DNA from: Rhipicephalus microplus
Lineage: Eukaryota; Arthropoda; Arachnida; Ixodida; Ixodidae
Direction: 5' to 3'
NCBI RefSeq assembly: GCF_043290135.1
Contig: NC_134700.1
Span: 240,439,088-240,503,087 of the forward strand
Length of the DNA: 64,000 nt
In this document: positions 12,333-23,674 of the stretch, piece by piece
Layout: every line of letters begins with the position of its first letter
How positions within the stretch are numbered: position 1 is the stretch's first letter
Position numbers and translations under genes: made by a program
The notes under the pieces: model-generated
What the model saw: only the letters and a program-made list of their open reading frames with translations
Told to the model about the DNA's origin: nothing
Databases searched by the model: none

Positions 12333-13262
12333 TCACTCTTCCCGACTTCTTTGATGACACCTGCTGGTGCAATACTTGAATACGTTGCCAATGGAAGCAC
12401 ACCCTTTATGTCCCGAAGCTGCAGCGTACCACACGTTCTTCAGAATTCCGTTCTGAGACGTGGTCTTGACAACTTGGAACGGTCCGTAATATTTGACATT
12501 TAAAGGAGTAACGCCTTTCTTCACAAGAATATACTCTCTCGGCTGGATGGGTGGTATGTCGCTGTAGTGCCTTTTATCAAAATTCCACTTCATCCATCGC
12601 TTATACATTTCTTGACTTTCGGCACTTCTCTCAGCTTCCGTAGGTTGAAGTTTTTTAGGAGGCCTAGATCACGATCTGCCGGTAGTATGGGTGCTGTTCC
12701 GGTTGTAGCGAAATGAGGACTGCAGCCTAAGCCCATGGTGAACGATCTGTTGCGGTGCTTTACAGCGGCCTCAAGGCAGCATTTCCACTCTTTGCTAAAG
12801 TCTGGATACATCTTCATAAACTGTTTGATGTCGCGTGTGGCCCGTTCTGCTAAGCCGTTCGCTGCCGGGTGATACGAAGAAGAATATTTTATGACAATTC
12901 TCCGGTCTTCAGCGCATCTTGTTAGCTTCTTACTACGGAAAGCAGGATTGTTATCGCAGACTATTGTCTTGGTGTGCTCAAAAACACACATCCTTTGGTA
13001 GATTGAGGACACTATTCGCATCTTCTTTCCCTGCTTTAGCCACAATTGTTCAGGTACATTCATCGATGCAAAGCTGAAAAGCTTTCGTTCGTCTGACCCC
13101 CTTCCCCCTTCTTTTTAAGCTCTGCGAAGTCTAGATGAACCACTTCAAAGGGTGCCTTTGGATATTCTGGTTTCGTAATGACATCTGTCGACTGCTTGTA
13201 CTTCACTTTCTCTACCTGGCAAGGGTGGCAGGTCCGGATAAAATTGCTGACGTCGTTTTCAT
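12333..13262 (-). pseudogene. Ty3/gypsy-like integrase, broken
   Basis: Remnant of an LTR-retrotransposon integrase, the enzyme that inserts element DNA into host DNA. In minus-strand order: the end of a zinc-binding domain ('TCHPCQVEK', about 13,220); a core segment 'EVVHLDFAEL' with the first catalytic Asp (about 13,140); 'TIVCDNNPAF' with the second Asp (about 12,950); 'YHPAANGLAER' with the Glu (about 12,845); and a C-terminal segment 'YILVKKGVTPLNVKYYGPF' (about 12,500). These lie in different frames. There are frameshifts and stops around 13,080, 12,990 and 12,600, so the gene is dead. No protease, RT or RNase H and no LTR pair was seen nearby. Confidence 0.85.
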
Positions 13263-15197
13263 AGCTTGTATTTAAACTTCAGAGAAAATTCTCTAGAACT
13301 TTAGCCATATATTGAAGAATGTCTTTATTTTTTATCAACCACCTGGGCAAAATATTTTACACGTAGCTTTTCCGAGCAGTGGTCATGTATAGCGCTAATG
13401 CAGTACATTTTATTGATCGATCTATCGATTATACGCTGTAGAAACAGCGAATCCTGACGTGTGGGAGTCAGTAATTTCGAAACCTATTTATGTCACTCCA
13501 ATGCTCAACTTGCCAGTCAGTCTTACCTTTAAGGGGCATGGCAGAAAATGCTCATCATAAAAATATAAAAAAAATCATGCAAAGAAGGAAAACCATCGTT
13601 GTTGCTATTGACGTGCGAGAAGTGCATGCACAGAGTGCACGTTTGCAATTGCGAAAAAGAAAATCACCAAAACTCCAAAGACTACCATGACTCCAAAGAT
13701 TGGTGGAACAAAATAAGCATTTCTTGAGGATGTAAGAAAGTGTGCAGCGAAGAGAGAGAGGTTACCCGACTCAATAAAGTCAGCCACATACAAACTTTCT
13801 AAAACTAAAACGCAACTGAACAGGTACGCTAAATTCAGCAGCCTTCAAGCTTCTTTGTTTATTTATTTATTCATTTCTTTTTCTGATTTTAACAATCGGC
13901 ATACGAGAGTGCTGCTGCAGCAAGTTCCCAGTCCTCAAGATTTTTTCTAGTTCCTACCTGTGGTCCCCTATCGTCTTTTGTGCAGGTGTCGTCATCCGCT
14001 GCAGTGCGGTTCTACCCCCCATTGTGCGCAGTTCTTAAAGAACGTCTTACTTTAAGCCTTTTCAGTCGCCATCGTTGCGACAAAGGCTTCCGCGTCAGCC
14101 ATCGTGTTCTTCCCGATTGTGCCAATCTTCATTTTCATCGCGAAATTCTCAGAAGACTAGGAGAAGTAAGAATGAAAAAAAATTCCCCTTTGTACGTGTC
14201 CATGCTTTAATGCAATTTAAGCAGCACGCGGCAGATTTCTATTTTAAAGGTAGCATGCTGAATGCTGCTGAATTGTGCTTTACTCGTTTTGTGCATCACA
14301 AATGAAGCACAACTTCTGGATATTCTATTTTTTTTCTTGTGCTGACGAGTTCACCGACCTTTAGAACGTAGAAAGGCACTATACTGCAGAACATTTTTTT
14401 TTCATCTATAAAAACGAGCAAGGAGAAATTCGGAAAACGACATTTATATCAGCGCTGACAACAGCAGAATGGAATATTTGTCATAGGAAAGCTACAGTGT
14501 GCCGGAAGATGTCTTGTAATCAAGACATGAATTTATTTTATGTGTATACAAAAAAGGCACTAGACAAAGTTGATTCTCAGGCGGCGAAAATAAAAAAAAA
14601 GACAGGCTCATGCAACTTCGCTAACACGAATCTAGAGACGCGGGGGATACCAGCAAGCATTTTAGTTACCCATGCCTCTTTACTACGTCAAGAATTAACG
14701 CTGTGTTCACGAATATTGTGTGCAACGGCAGAAAACACGCGCACGTCGAAATTGTCGCATTTTGATATATCATGTTACCGTCTCTCCCGCTGCATTTGAA
14801 GGGCCCTCGTGAATGTATTTTTTGGACCCGAAGCAGCTTATGTCTGAGTTAAGTCCGGGGTGTACGATCACCCTTGCAGCGCATGGGCAACATCTGGCCA
14901 AAGCACTGCCAGAGCACCCCATTTTTTCCCCTGAACGTTACATTATTAAGTGCAAAGCATTTTTCAACGTACTGCGGGTACATTGAGGGTTTTTATCAAC
15001 GTTTCCACCTATCCAGCCACCTAGGTGAAAGTGCTCTCACGATCGCCTTCCTTCTTTGTGATAGACCAAAATTAGTGTGGGAGGGTAAGAGAGTCGAAAA
15101 ATATGACTGTCTCGGCGGGACATGGATAATGTGAAATTACCCTCGCACACGCACATGGTTCGACCCTTTCCTCAAGACATGCGTGACACATACCGGT
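13263..15197. other. No supported feature
   Basis: No domain-bearing frame and no repeat shared within the window. Short T-rich tracts near 13,860-13,900 and 14,390-14,405. Confidence 0.45.
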
Positions 15198-15353
15198 CAT
15201 TTTTGATGGAGGCGAAAATGCTGTAGGCCCGCGTGCTCACATTTGGGTGTACGTTAAAAAAACTCAGGTGGTCCAAACTTCCAGAGCTTTCCACTACGGC
15301 GTCTCTCATAATCATATCGTGGTTTTGGGACGATAAACACCACACATCAATCA
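15198..15353 (+). mobile_element. Ruka-type SINE, 5'-truncated
   Basis: Contains the SINE body from 'gatggaggcgaaaatgctg' through 'gttttgggacgataaac' to 'catcaatcaa', but not the tRNA-like head. It is flanked by acacataccggt (15,186-15,197) and acacaaaccggt (15,354-15,365), a 12-bp target duplication with one mismatch. The truncation is therefore part of the insertion event and not later decay. Confidence 0.85.
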
Positions 15354-15404
15354 ACACAAACCGGTATTGTGGCCACGGCATGCGGGTGTGAGCCACCGGA
15401 GATC

Positions 15405-15470
15405 GACAATTTATCTACGCAGTAACACTGAAGACAGACGTTGGTAACTTAAATACGAGAGCATGAAGCA
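15405..15470 (+). repeat. Short repeat shared with 26,346-26,385
   Basis: 'tgaagacagacgttg' followed by a 'taa.ttaaa.acgagag' pattern occurs here, and again after the SINE at 25,992-26,230. Both copies lie 50-120 bp downstream of a Ruka-type SINE in the same orientation. Either the SINE was inserted twice into the same older repeat, or the pair moved together. Confidence 0.5.
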
Positions 15471-15674
15471 AAAATAACTTACATTGGCTGCGCTTAACTG
15501 CTGAATCCAATAAACAATTATCAGAATCCCACCCAGAATCAAACTTTAAGAGTGTGCGTGGCGATCAGATATTCAACCAAAAATCCACTACAGGCATCGG
15601 AACTGCTCTAAAAAAGACCCTATTCAAGCGTAATGTGGCGAAATTTCAAATGTTGGAGTGATGGCTATGTAATT

Positions 15675-16240
15675 TAACGCGAAAGCGCTAGAGAGCTCGT
15701 TTCGCAGACATTCCGGCGTCGGCGTCGGTGGTTCTGAAAAAAAATCATCTTTGCATGACCAAGAATGTAGGAAATATAATAACTGACGAAAGCTTCCTGG
15801 TCTCAGTAGGAATCGAACCCGGATCGTTTGCGTGGCAAGAGGGTATTATACCACACAGCCACGTAACTGTTCGGTATTGCAGTGAAAACAACTCCCTCTG
15901 CTTGGTAATGCAGCGAAAGTAGCTTTTATGATTTACAAACACACGCGTCCTGGGTAAATGTTTCCCAATACAACGCTGAATATTGTCGTAGTAATGCGTG
16001 AGACTAGCGTACATTGCCATCGGGCGTCAGAGCATGTAATTATAATGAGTTCATTGTTTAAAGCCAGTCACACACTGCAAAAGGCATGCATGCCACAGCA
16101 CTCTTAAGGCCATGTAGTGGCTGCGTAACAAGTTCGAAAAGATTTCATGCACTAAGTGTTTGAAGTACGCACTGGGAGAAGAGCACTGCTATCGCTTTCA
16201 AAACCTAAAGAAGAAGCCTAAGGGTACCCCAATATTTTTT
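15675..16240. repeat. tRNA-Gly-like composite repeat, copy 2
   Basis: Best preserved of three copies. The head has 'cgcgaaagcgc' (15,679-15,689) and 'attccggcgtcggcgtcggt'. The tRNA-like core on the minus strand at 15,801-15,863 has an intact B-box, ggttcgattcc, an A-box-like 'tggctgtgtggtat', and the anticodon loop ttgccac. The downstream part ('cgaaagtagctttta', 'ttacaaacacacgcgtcc', 'atgcactaagtgtttga') aligns with the other copies. The tRNA part is antisense to the head, which is unlike an ordinary SINE. Confidence 0.75.
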
Positions 16241-17600
16241 AACATTACATATACTTCTACGACACAACAGTTACGTCCGCTTGACGTCAGTTGTAGTTGA
16301 TCACCGTGCATTGAAGTTTGTTTAGATAGAAACTATCCAGGCTTACCATGATCACAAGCACAAGCGCTAGAAATCCAGCATGTTGCTGCCTCTGGAGTAG
16401 TACTTATGTCGCTGTTGGCATCGTTGCGCAACTGTAAACAACTGGCTATATAAAGCATATTTTACTGCTGAATATATGTCTCTACGCTTGTTGAACATTT
16501 GTACATATCTTCTGGGTAATTTTATAACGTTTCGCTCAATAAGAAATGCAGCAGAGTAGCAATCGCCCTACATGCTTTGCATAACATCGCTTTCCAAAGT
16601 ACGTGTGATCTGCCAATTTTTCCCATCTAGAGATGATTTTCTCGCGTTAGAAGCTGTGAACGTTACTCAATGTTTGGCTAAAAAAGTATGTGCGTAATAA
16701 ACATTGGCCCCAAACACACGCCACTTGATCTATTCCAGTTTTTTGTTGGAGACCCATTCACAAAATATCTTTCGTAGCAAGCCAAATAGAACACTGGGCT
16801 TCAACAGAGCCAGCTCGCTGCAATTTTAAATCTTCTAAAACAAAAAAAACTTGCGATTTGAAGCAAAAAGGCGGTAAGAAGCAACGATTTGCACATCTCC
16901 ACTCTCTCTCGCTCTTTTTCGCCATTTCACTACCCCGTTATCACTCTTATTAATTCCCAGTTTGGCATTGGCCCTTGAAGAATTCTGCCGCCATTACTGG
17001 AGATTTATTTTCAATGAAAGTCTCATTGCGAACGGCCGACAAAAGAAGCAATAACAATGAAGCTACCCGCGTAAAGAGCAAGCGCAAATTAGCCGTAGGA
17101 ATGAGTCCAATGTCTATTGTTCTCTGATTCGAGAGTTGCTGCTTTCTCAATCTTCGTGTTTACTTTTTTTTCAAATCAAAAGCAGACACGTGCCTTCTTG
17201 GCTATTGGTTGCATTTTCATCATTTGTCGACCACAAACAGTGCCCGAACTCGGCTAAACGAAAAAAGGAGTGCACGATGCCTTTTGATTGCCCACGCCTC
17301 GCAAAGCATGCCCTATTACGAAAACATGCAGGAGGAAGAGATACATGGTCAGTACTTTGAAGTTGGTATCAACAATTTTTATATTTCACCGATGGACAAA
17401 ATGTTTGCACGAAATGAATCTACCAGAAAAACAGATCACGTGTGTTCAATAAATGGCGCTATGAAAGAAAAAATGAAATGCAGGCACCCATGGAAAAAGG
17501 CTGGATTTAATCTCCAAACCAGAACTGATTGACTGGTGTCCAAAAGAGATCTGAAATTACAGAGCAAGTGAAAACTGATTTCAAACAAAAGGTGCCAAGT
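16241..17600. other. No supported feature
   Basis: AT-rich sequence with no recognisable element or coding domain. Short ordinary reading frames only. Confidence 0.45.
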
Positions 17601-18044
17601 CAAAAAAATCACAGCATATGCACAGAGTGAATGATGATGAGTGGGACAAGCGTCCGTCAGTCCGTCCATGCTTCCGTCCGTCGTGAGCCGATCCGTGCGT
17701 CCATCCGTCCTTCTGTGCATCCATCCATCCGTCCGTCAGTGCGTGCCTCCCTGAGTTCGTCCGTGTGTCCAGCTGTGCGTTCGTCCATCCTATCGTCTGT
17801 TTGTCTTTCTGTTCATCCGTGCGCTCATCCGTCCATCCATCTAGTGAACACTCCAAGTACCGCCATCTCGAATCTTTGCATCGCAATCGTAGTCGCGCGA
17901 TCGTCTCTCTCCTTCCCCTGTGGCACATACCGGTCTATCCGCTGTAGTACATACCCGCTCTCTCGGGTATGTGCCACCGGCGGTTACGCACAACGCCAAC
18001 GGGGGACGCACTAGCCACGCCATAAGAAGCTTCGCCTTTAAACA
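17601..18044 (+). repeat. Composite minisatellite repeat, copy A
   Basis: Left shoulder 'cagcatatgcac...tgaatgatgatgagtggg' at 17,601-17,650, then a degenerate array of 4-8 bp CGTC/ATCC units (about 17,650-17,840). A unique part follows with 'cactccaagtaccgccatct' (17,850-17,869), a hairpin 'catacccg'/'cgggtatg' (about 17,951-17,972), and a right shoulder 'cataagaagcttcgcc' (18,021-18,036). Both shoulders recur at 20,823-21,021 and, inverted, at 54,203-55,301. The array has no reading-frame significance. Confidence 0.75.
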
Positions 18045-18324
18045 GCACAGCTGCTATGAAACACGCTCCTTATCGAGACCAGTTTCACTCACTTTGGCCA
18101 AGCTTGTTCCCAGTGAGCGAGACGCCGATACAAGGCCACGCTGCTGGTTGTCTGCGTCCAAATGAGTGAGCTGCTTGACCAGCCTACTAAAGGCATTCTG
18201 CCGCTTGCATTTTACGACGTTATATAGTCAAGTTAGGAACAGTCATTTATTATTTTTTTATTCCAGGACCACAGCCATCTTAAGAATAGAGGTTCTCTTC
18301 GCTTTTGAAAACCCTGAGAACTGC
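18045..18324. other. No supported feature
   Basis: Spacer between two repeats. Nothing recognisable. Confidence 0.45.
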
Positions 18325-18823
18325 CCTTAAAGAAACACTAAAGACAAAACGATTTGTCTCGTATTGGTAAAACATTTTCCCAATTTTGAAAACCCAACTC
18401 TTACTACGACACGATGCTTGTTAAGCGACAAAGCGCGCGAAAAAATTGCGTGTGGAGACGCCACCTTGAGCTCCCCGCACCTAACACCGTGACGTCATAG
18501 ATTTCGAAGTGGTTTACTGGGTCCTGAGTAGCTCCTAATTGGTAAGAATAAAGTACGTTATCGTCTGCGGGTGCAACCCAGCTGTAGCATAGGAAGTTTC
18601 AGAAAATTTCATCACGGCATTGTTGCGAAAATACGAAAAACACATTTTGAAATATTAACTTCATGCGTGGACAATTGCGTGCGAAAATTACAAAATAAAA
18701 CTTCAACTTTTTTCCTCCGCTAATAAAGAACTTACGCTAGTGAAACATCTGGCATTAGAGTTCTCAAAGGGCAGTTTGTCAGTTTAAACCAATTCATTGT
18801 TCATCTTAAGTGTTCCTTCAAGG
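18325..18823. mobile_element. 499-bp element with terminal inverted repeats
   Basis: The left end 'ccttaaagaaacactaaaga' (18,325-18,344) and the complement of the right end 'ccttgaaggaacacttaaga' (from 18,823 inward) match at most of 20 positions. There is no coding sequence inside. Length and ends fit a non-autonomous DNA transposon (MITE). I could not see a clear target duplication, so the superfamily is undetermined. Confidence 0.65.
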
Positions 18824-20370
18824 AGTTCACCAAATAATTTTAGTACTAGTGGCTACACTTCCCTGACATAAAGTTTGCGCAGGTGAAACATTCTTCGAGA
18901 ATCTTCTTTGCAACATGCATGGAAGAGTTCACAAAAACAGCATTACATTCTTGTCGTACCATCGAAACAAATAAGATACGAAATATTGTTAAATCTCGTA
19001 CTGGAGCATATACTGAGCGTTTGTAGCGCGTTTGGCTAAAATAAACCAAGATCATCAATTAAATATCTATATTACATGTAACAAGTCAAGGGGAAAACAA
19101 AGAACGAAAGCAGGGCCTAAGAGCTACGAGCCGTCGGCTGCAGAACATAGTATAAGAAATCACTAGCGTGTTTTTCTTGGACACTCGCAAGCTGAAAGAA
19201 GTGCATTTTGTCGGTTCTGGATTCCTACGGCACGATAACAACGCGAAAATATTAACCGGAAAGAATAAAGAGAAGGGTTTTTATGCAGCCACCATTGCGC
19301 ACTCTTAAAAAAGAGGAATAATGAGAAACAAAAGCATTGTTTCAGCATCCAGTTCTTACGCCCATTCTGCGAAGTCTCGGTTCCAGCGTTTCTATTCTTA
19401 GCCTGGATACCAGACGAGTAGTTAACACTTAGGGACTGGGCTGTGGAATGACAGCGTAATGAAGTCAAGTGCAACTACGCAGTGCTCTGGTAGGATGAGA
19501 GCTTGAACTTAATTATACTTTTTTCTCAATTTGGCATACAAAAGAGCCTTTATAAAAAAAGCTGTCTTTAAAGCAGCTTGACAATGGTTCGGAGCACCGC
19601 ATATACAAAAGACTAAAAAAAATTTGGTCACCTGAGGTACCGCCATCATAATTGACAGAGGGTGGGAAGGGACAAAGGTCAATCTCCTCTACCCCCCCCC
19701 CCGCCCCCTCACAAGGAGAAAACTGCTGGACTTCAAATGAAGTTTATTCATTTATTCATTCACAATCACACTAGTGCAAAGTTCAGTGGTATACTGAGAA
19801 TATGGACAAATAAGGTTGGAATAATTCGAATAGTCTGAAAACCTTAACCTTCACAGAAACTAGGTGTGAACGAAAAATTATGGCGTTGTATGGAAAAAGT
19901 TGCCGGTAGCATAGCTGAGCAACCCGTCGGAGCATTATTAATTCTTTGTAGCCCTCACGCTAGTTCTCAAAAGCCAATTTAATTTAGGGCTCGGGCAATT
20001 CATAAAAACATATAGTCATACTTTTTCGTACTTTCAGAGATGAACACAAAAGCAGATCTGTTTATCGTTTTGCGTATAGCTTTAAATGCTTGGGCATTTC
20101 TTTGCCAACCAATAAGAAAAATTCTCCCGCCTGCCACGTAACGGAATTAGCTATAAAGAAATAGTCTATAAATAAAGACCTCCTTTACATGCTGGGAGGG
20201 CAATTTTTCAGAAGAGCTGTAGAACAACTTGTCCTGATGTGACGCAAACTAGAACGAATCAAAAATGCACCACGAATCCGTGATACTTTGACGCAATCTG
20301 TGACAGAGTACTAGTCTCCAACACAGCTATCCCGCGATGATAAAAAAGCCAGTAATTATAGCGAACGCTT
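18824..20370. other. No gene; poly-C tract
   Basis: Contains a C-rich run at 19,691-19,708. No domain-bearing frame. The attcattt repeats near 19,745-19,762 are short. Confidence 0.45.
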
Positions 20371-20577
20371 ATGCATCGCTCTGACAGCTACCACAGTGTA
20401 GCAATCTTTTTATTCCTGGTCCATGTGTGTGTTGTGCAAAAGATGCACGAATCAGTAACAACTCGCCCAATTGTCACTTTTGTTCCATCTCAAAACATGC
20501 GCCAGTGCATTCCCACTTGCACGTCCTCGCGAGCCATTTGCCTCAACGAAAGCAAATGTACCATTGTGAGTGAATGA
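20371..20577 (+). CDS. Small ORF with signal-like start and four cysteines
   Basis: A 68-codon frame starting at ATG 20,371. Residues 10-22 are hydrophobic ('VAIFLFLVHVCVV'), which could act as a secretion signal. The C-terminal half has cysteines spaced C-x3-C-x7-C-x5-C ('CIPTC...C.....C'). No family is recognised. In 64 kb of this composition a frame of this length is expected by chance, and no splice or promoter context supports it. Treat it as a candidate only. Confidence 0.15.
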   Translation: MHRSDSYHSVAIFLFLVHVCVVQKMHESVTTRPIVTFVPSQNMRQCIPTCTSSRAICLNESKCTIVSE

Positions 20578-20822
20578 AGAACAGTCGTCAGTTAGCAAGT
20601 TCACAGAAATAAAAATCAGAAAAATTATAATAAATACAGTCAATTTGTTGCGATATTGCGCATTCTTGTGCCGCTGAATAGACAGGTCAATTATCAGCGA
20701 TGTTTAACTACAGCCGGATTTTTCACAGGACAAGCTGTGTCCCAAGGGCCCTCGATTAGTACACTGCTCAGATCTACATGGTAGGTAACTTAATGAAATG
20801 TTTTGTCGGGTGCGTTGGTTCA

Positions 20823-20874
20823 TAAAAAAAATGCAGCATATTCACGGAATGAATGATTGATAGTGTGGCGAAGC

Positions 20875-20910
<36 letters not shown>

Positions 20911-21021
20911 TTCTCTCTCTCTCTCTCTGTGTGTGCGTGTGTGTGTGCGCGCTGTGCTGTGCTGTGCTGTGCTGTACTGTGCTGTGCTGCCCTAAACCAT
21001 AAGGAGCTTCGCCCCTAAACA
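20823..21021 (+). repeat. Composite minisatellite repeat, copy B
   Basis: Left shoulder 'cagcatattcacggaatga' and ggcgaagc (20,867-20,874). The array follows: (GTCT)n at 20,876-20,910, then TC- and TG-rich DNA, then (GCTGT)n at about 20,951-20,989. The right shoulder 'ggagcttcgcccctaaac' (21,003-21,020) contains gcttcgcc (21,006-21,013), the exact complement of ggcgaagc. The same shoulders frame a different array in copy A. Confidence 0.75.
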
Positions 21022-21809
21022 ACGACGAGACGCAAGAGGAAAAAGCTACACTACTGCTCTAACAGTAACCTAGGCACAAACACGTAGAACTTTTTTGTGG
21101 ACGCGAGTGGAGAAGGTAACTCCAACGTGATAAAAAAATGTCGCACCGCTTCAACTAGGCCAGCATTGGAGTATGCTAAGACGTATAATCGCCAGCTGAA
21201 GTTGAACACAAAGCCGCAATGCACTTCAGCGAGAGTGTCTTCGAAAGAGAATGCCTCTAATACAGCCTCCATTATCGTAGAATCCTGCTGATAAAGGTTT
21301 CCTTCGGACAACCTTAGCAGCATTGGGAGGTCTACAGCGCACATAAGGGAAATCCAGTGAAGGCATTTCAGACAGGGTAAATCGATATTTTTCGGCATAA
21401 CGGGTTATTCGAGGCGTTCCTGTTGCACAAATGCTTCCCTACAACGTGCTCAAGATAGCCAATAGCATGATACTGGCCTGCGACAGAGCGATTTTGATTT
21501 TTTTTGGAAACAAACATGCACAATGAAAAATTCGTTGTTTCTTTTAAGCCTCGCGCTGCTGCGTTCTTCGATGTAACACGATAATATTCATACTGTGCGG
21601 CATCCACTGCGATAATTATGTACTACTTGTCTGAGGATGTTCGTGAGAGCAAACACTTGGAGAAATCCGTATAGATACATCAAAAGCATGAACGGTGCAT
21701 CTTTTACGAAGGCATCCGACATAGGCACACACTAGTACCGTCTTGTTCTGTTGTCTGGGCGTAGTTTCGGCATTGCCGACTTGTAAAAAACATGATCGAC
21801 GACCATGAA
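21022..21809. other. No supported feature
   Basis: No recognisable element. A 115-codon minus-strand frame (21,051-21,398) has no detectable domain. Confidence 0.4.
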
Positions 21810-22040
21810 TTGAGAGAGAGAGAAAGAATATAAGAAAGGTATGAAGGTTAACTATGACTGCATCCAGTTTGCTACCTTACATGCATGAAGATTGGAATAA
21901 GAAAGAGAGAGAGGGAAAAAAAGAGAGACGGAGACACACATTGCAGACCGCATACACGGTGCAGGGTTTCACAGGTGGTCACTAAATGATGTTGCTTTGA
22001 AGAATTGTAGAAGGGCTCGTGCGGCTTTCTGGGGTGAAGG
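21810..22040 (-). mobile_element. LINE 3' end relic
   Basis: On the minus strand the last codons of a LINE ORF2 read 'ARALLQFF.AT' and end at a TGA (21,971-21,969). The 3' untranslated region follows, with 'ggtagcaaactgg' and 'agttaacctt' and a pyrimidine-rich terminus (complement of the GA-rich 21,812-21,826). Same LINE type as at 59,203-59,800. Confidence 0.65.
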
Positions 22041-23540
22041 GAGATTCCGCCCGTGCTAGTTCACCTCGATGACATGGCAAGGAACGACACCTCTCGGTCA
22101 TGTCATGTCTTTTTGTTCTTTTACATACGTGCGAAAATAAAACGAGTACAACGTAACTCACTAATTGCTGCAGTCGCGCGATTCATAATATACCCAATTG
22201 AAGCAATGAAATTATATAGTAAACACTTAGGCGTATAATATTTCAAGCTGTTTTCAGGGATACAGTGTGGATGAGCCAGTGGGTGTATCATGAGCTAGAA
22301 TACAAGGTACCAGAGAATGCGCAAAGTATTTGCACAAGAATGGGCCATTTTAAGCAGGAGGAAAATTTTTTTAAAAGCTTTACACATTGTAAATCACACA
22401 GATAATTGCACAAGTCAAACGTACGATTGTCTCAAACGTTTTCTAAACTTGTCATACCTCATGAATTTCTTATTATTTCGATGCAGTTGCCACCTGCAAA
22501 AGCAAAGCTATAGTGGGTGTCATATTAGTTTACTGTCGGCCCAAAAATGGCGCTGCCTACTTCCGTCATAATATGGTCAGGCAACGCCTAACGACCATGA
22601 TGATGCAAGCTTGGCCTGTCGTAGCCTTTGAGCTACGTAATTTTACAATCCTTTTGCCTCGTTCCTCCATGTAAATCTGACCTGAGAAATAGGCCTCGAG
22701 GAAGAAAGTAATCGTGCAACTACTAATAATAGACCAGTAGTACATGAGTAATAGCTAAGCAATCAATGTGACATATTAGTCATTCATTCGCTCTTCTGCC
22801 GCTTTTTTTCGTCGCGTACGGTGTATCACGTGCACGTCTTCACGCGTATTCTTCACATGTTTTAACGTATTCTTGCACCATTAAAAAATAAATAATGTAC
22901 AATTCAGACGATTTTCTTTGGCGTTGAAATATTGTTCAGAGAATGGGTTGAAAACTTCTCTGCTGTTGCATGCGCTTGATTTGGTGGACTGCCAACAAGT
23001 CAAGCAGAAAACTAGCTGCGACCGGGCCTCCCTAATTATTCTTGATCAAGACAAAATGGCTTGTCGCTCTCAGAGCACCTAATGCGTAAAGAAGACGATC
23101 GAATATGCCAGCGAAATCGCCGTGTCGACGTTGCACACACCGCCAGAACTTACCGGTCGACTTAGTCGATCTGTTGTTGCTTCTTATTTTATCTTTTTTA
23201 CCAGGAAGTCGGTGGAAGCAATAAGCTTAAAGTGTGATACTTCAGTTTGAATGGACTGCGACAGCTTTCGTGACAGCATTTCGAGGCATGAGGATTAATG
23301 GATTGCGAAAATTGCACATTTGTTATTGGTGTTTTTTTTTTGTAGTGACTGCGTCCTGATTTTTTTGTCAATATCACACGAGCTATTAAACAGTGTCCGT
23401 ATTATACCGAGATGGTAATAATAAAAAAAAACGCTAGCGCAGAAAAAAAAACAGTGAGTGATGACACAGTTTGTTTTGTCTTACCATGTATAGCACAACA
23501 GAAAAAACATTACCCCAGTTTCCCGAGTGGGAACACTGGT
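22041..23540. other. No supported feature
   Basis: AT-rich sequence with short T and A runs (23,331-23,341, 23,425-23,450). No coding domain or repeat recognised. Confidence 0.45.
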
Positions 23541-23668
23541 TAGCATGCGGAGCATATATGTTGAACTGCGATAAATGTGGTTTGTGATTTGCGACATGCG
23601 TATGCGTTATGAGTGAACACGAGTGAACACGAGTGAACACGCACGCACGTATGCTGCGAAATACGATG

Positions 23669-23674
23669 TTTATT
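23669..23674 (-). terminator. AATAAA polyadenylation signal
   Basis: AATAAA on the minus strand overlaps the TAA stop of the EEP frame. Compact overlap of stop and signal is typical of small mobile-element genes. Confidence 0.5.

Noticed and set aside
17631..18014. Long open frames across the CGTC/ATCC array (both strands)
   Set aside because: They are produced by the tandem repeat itself. The 'protein' is repetitive Ser/Val/Pro text and the frame is open on both strands.
20876..20989. CRISPR-like array
   Set aside because: Units of 2-5 bp without unique spacers, in a eukaryotic genome. These are microsatellites.
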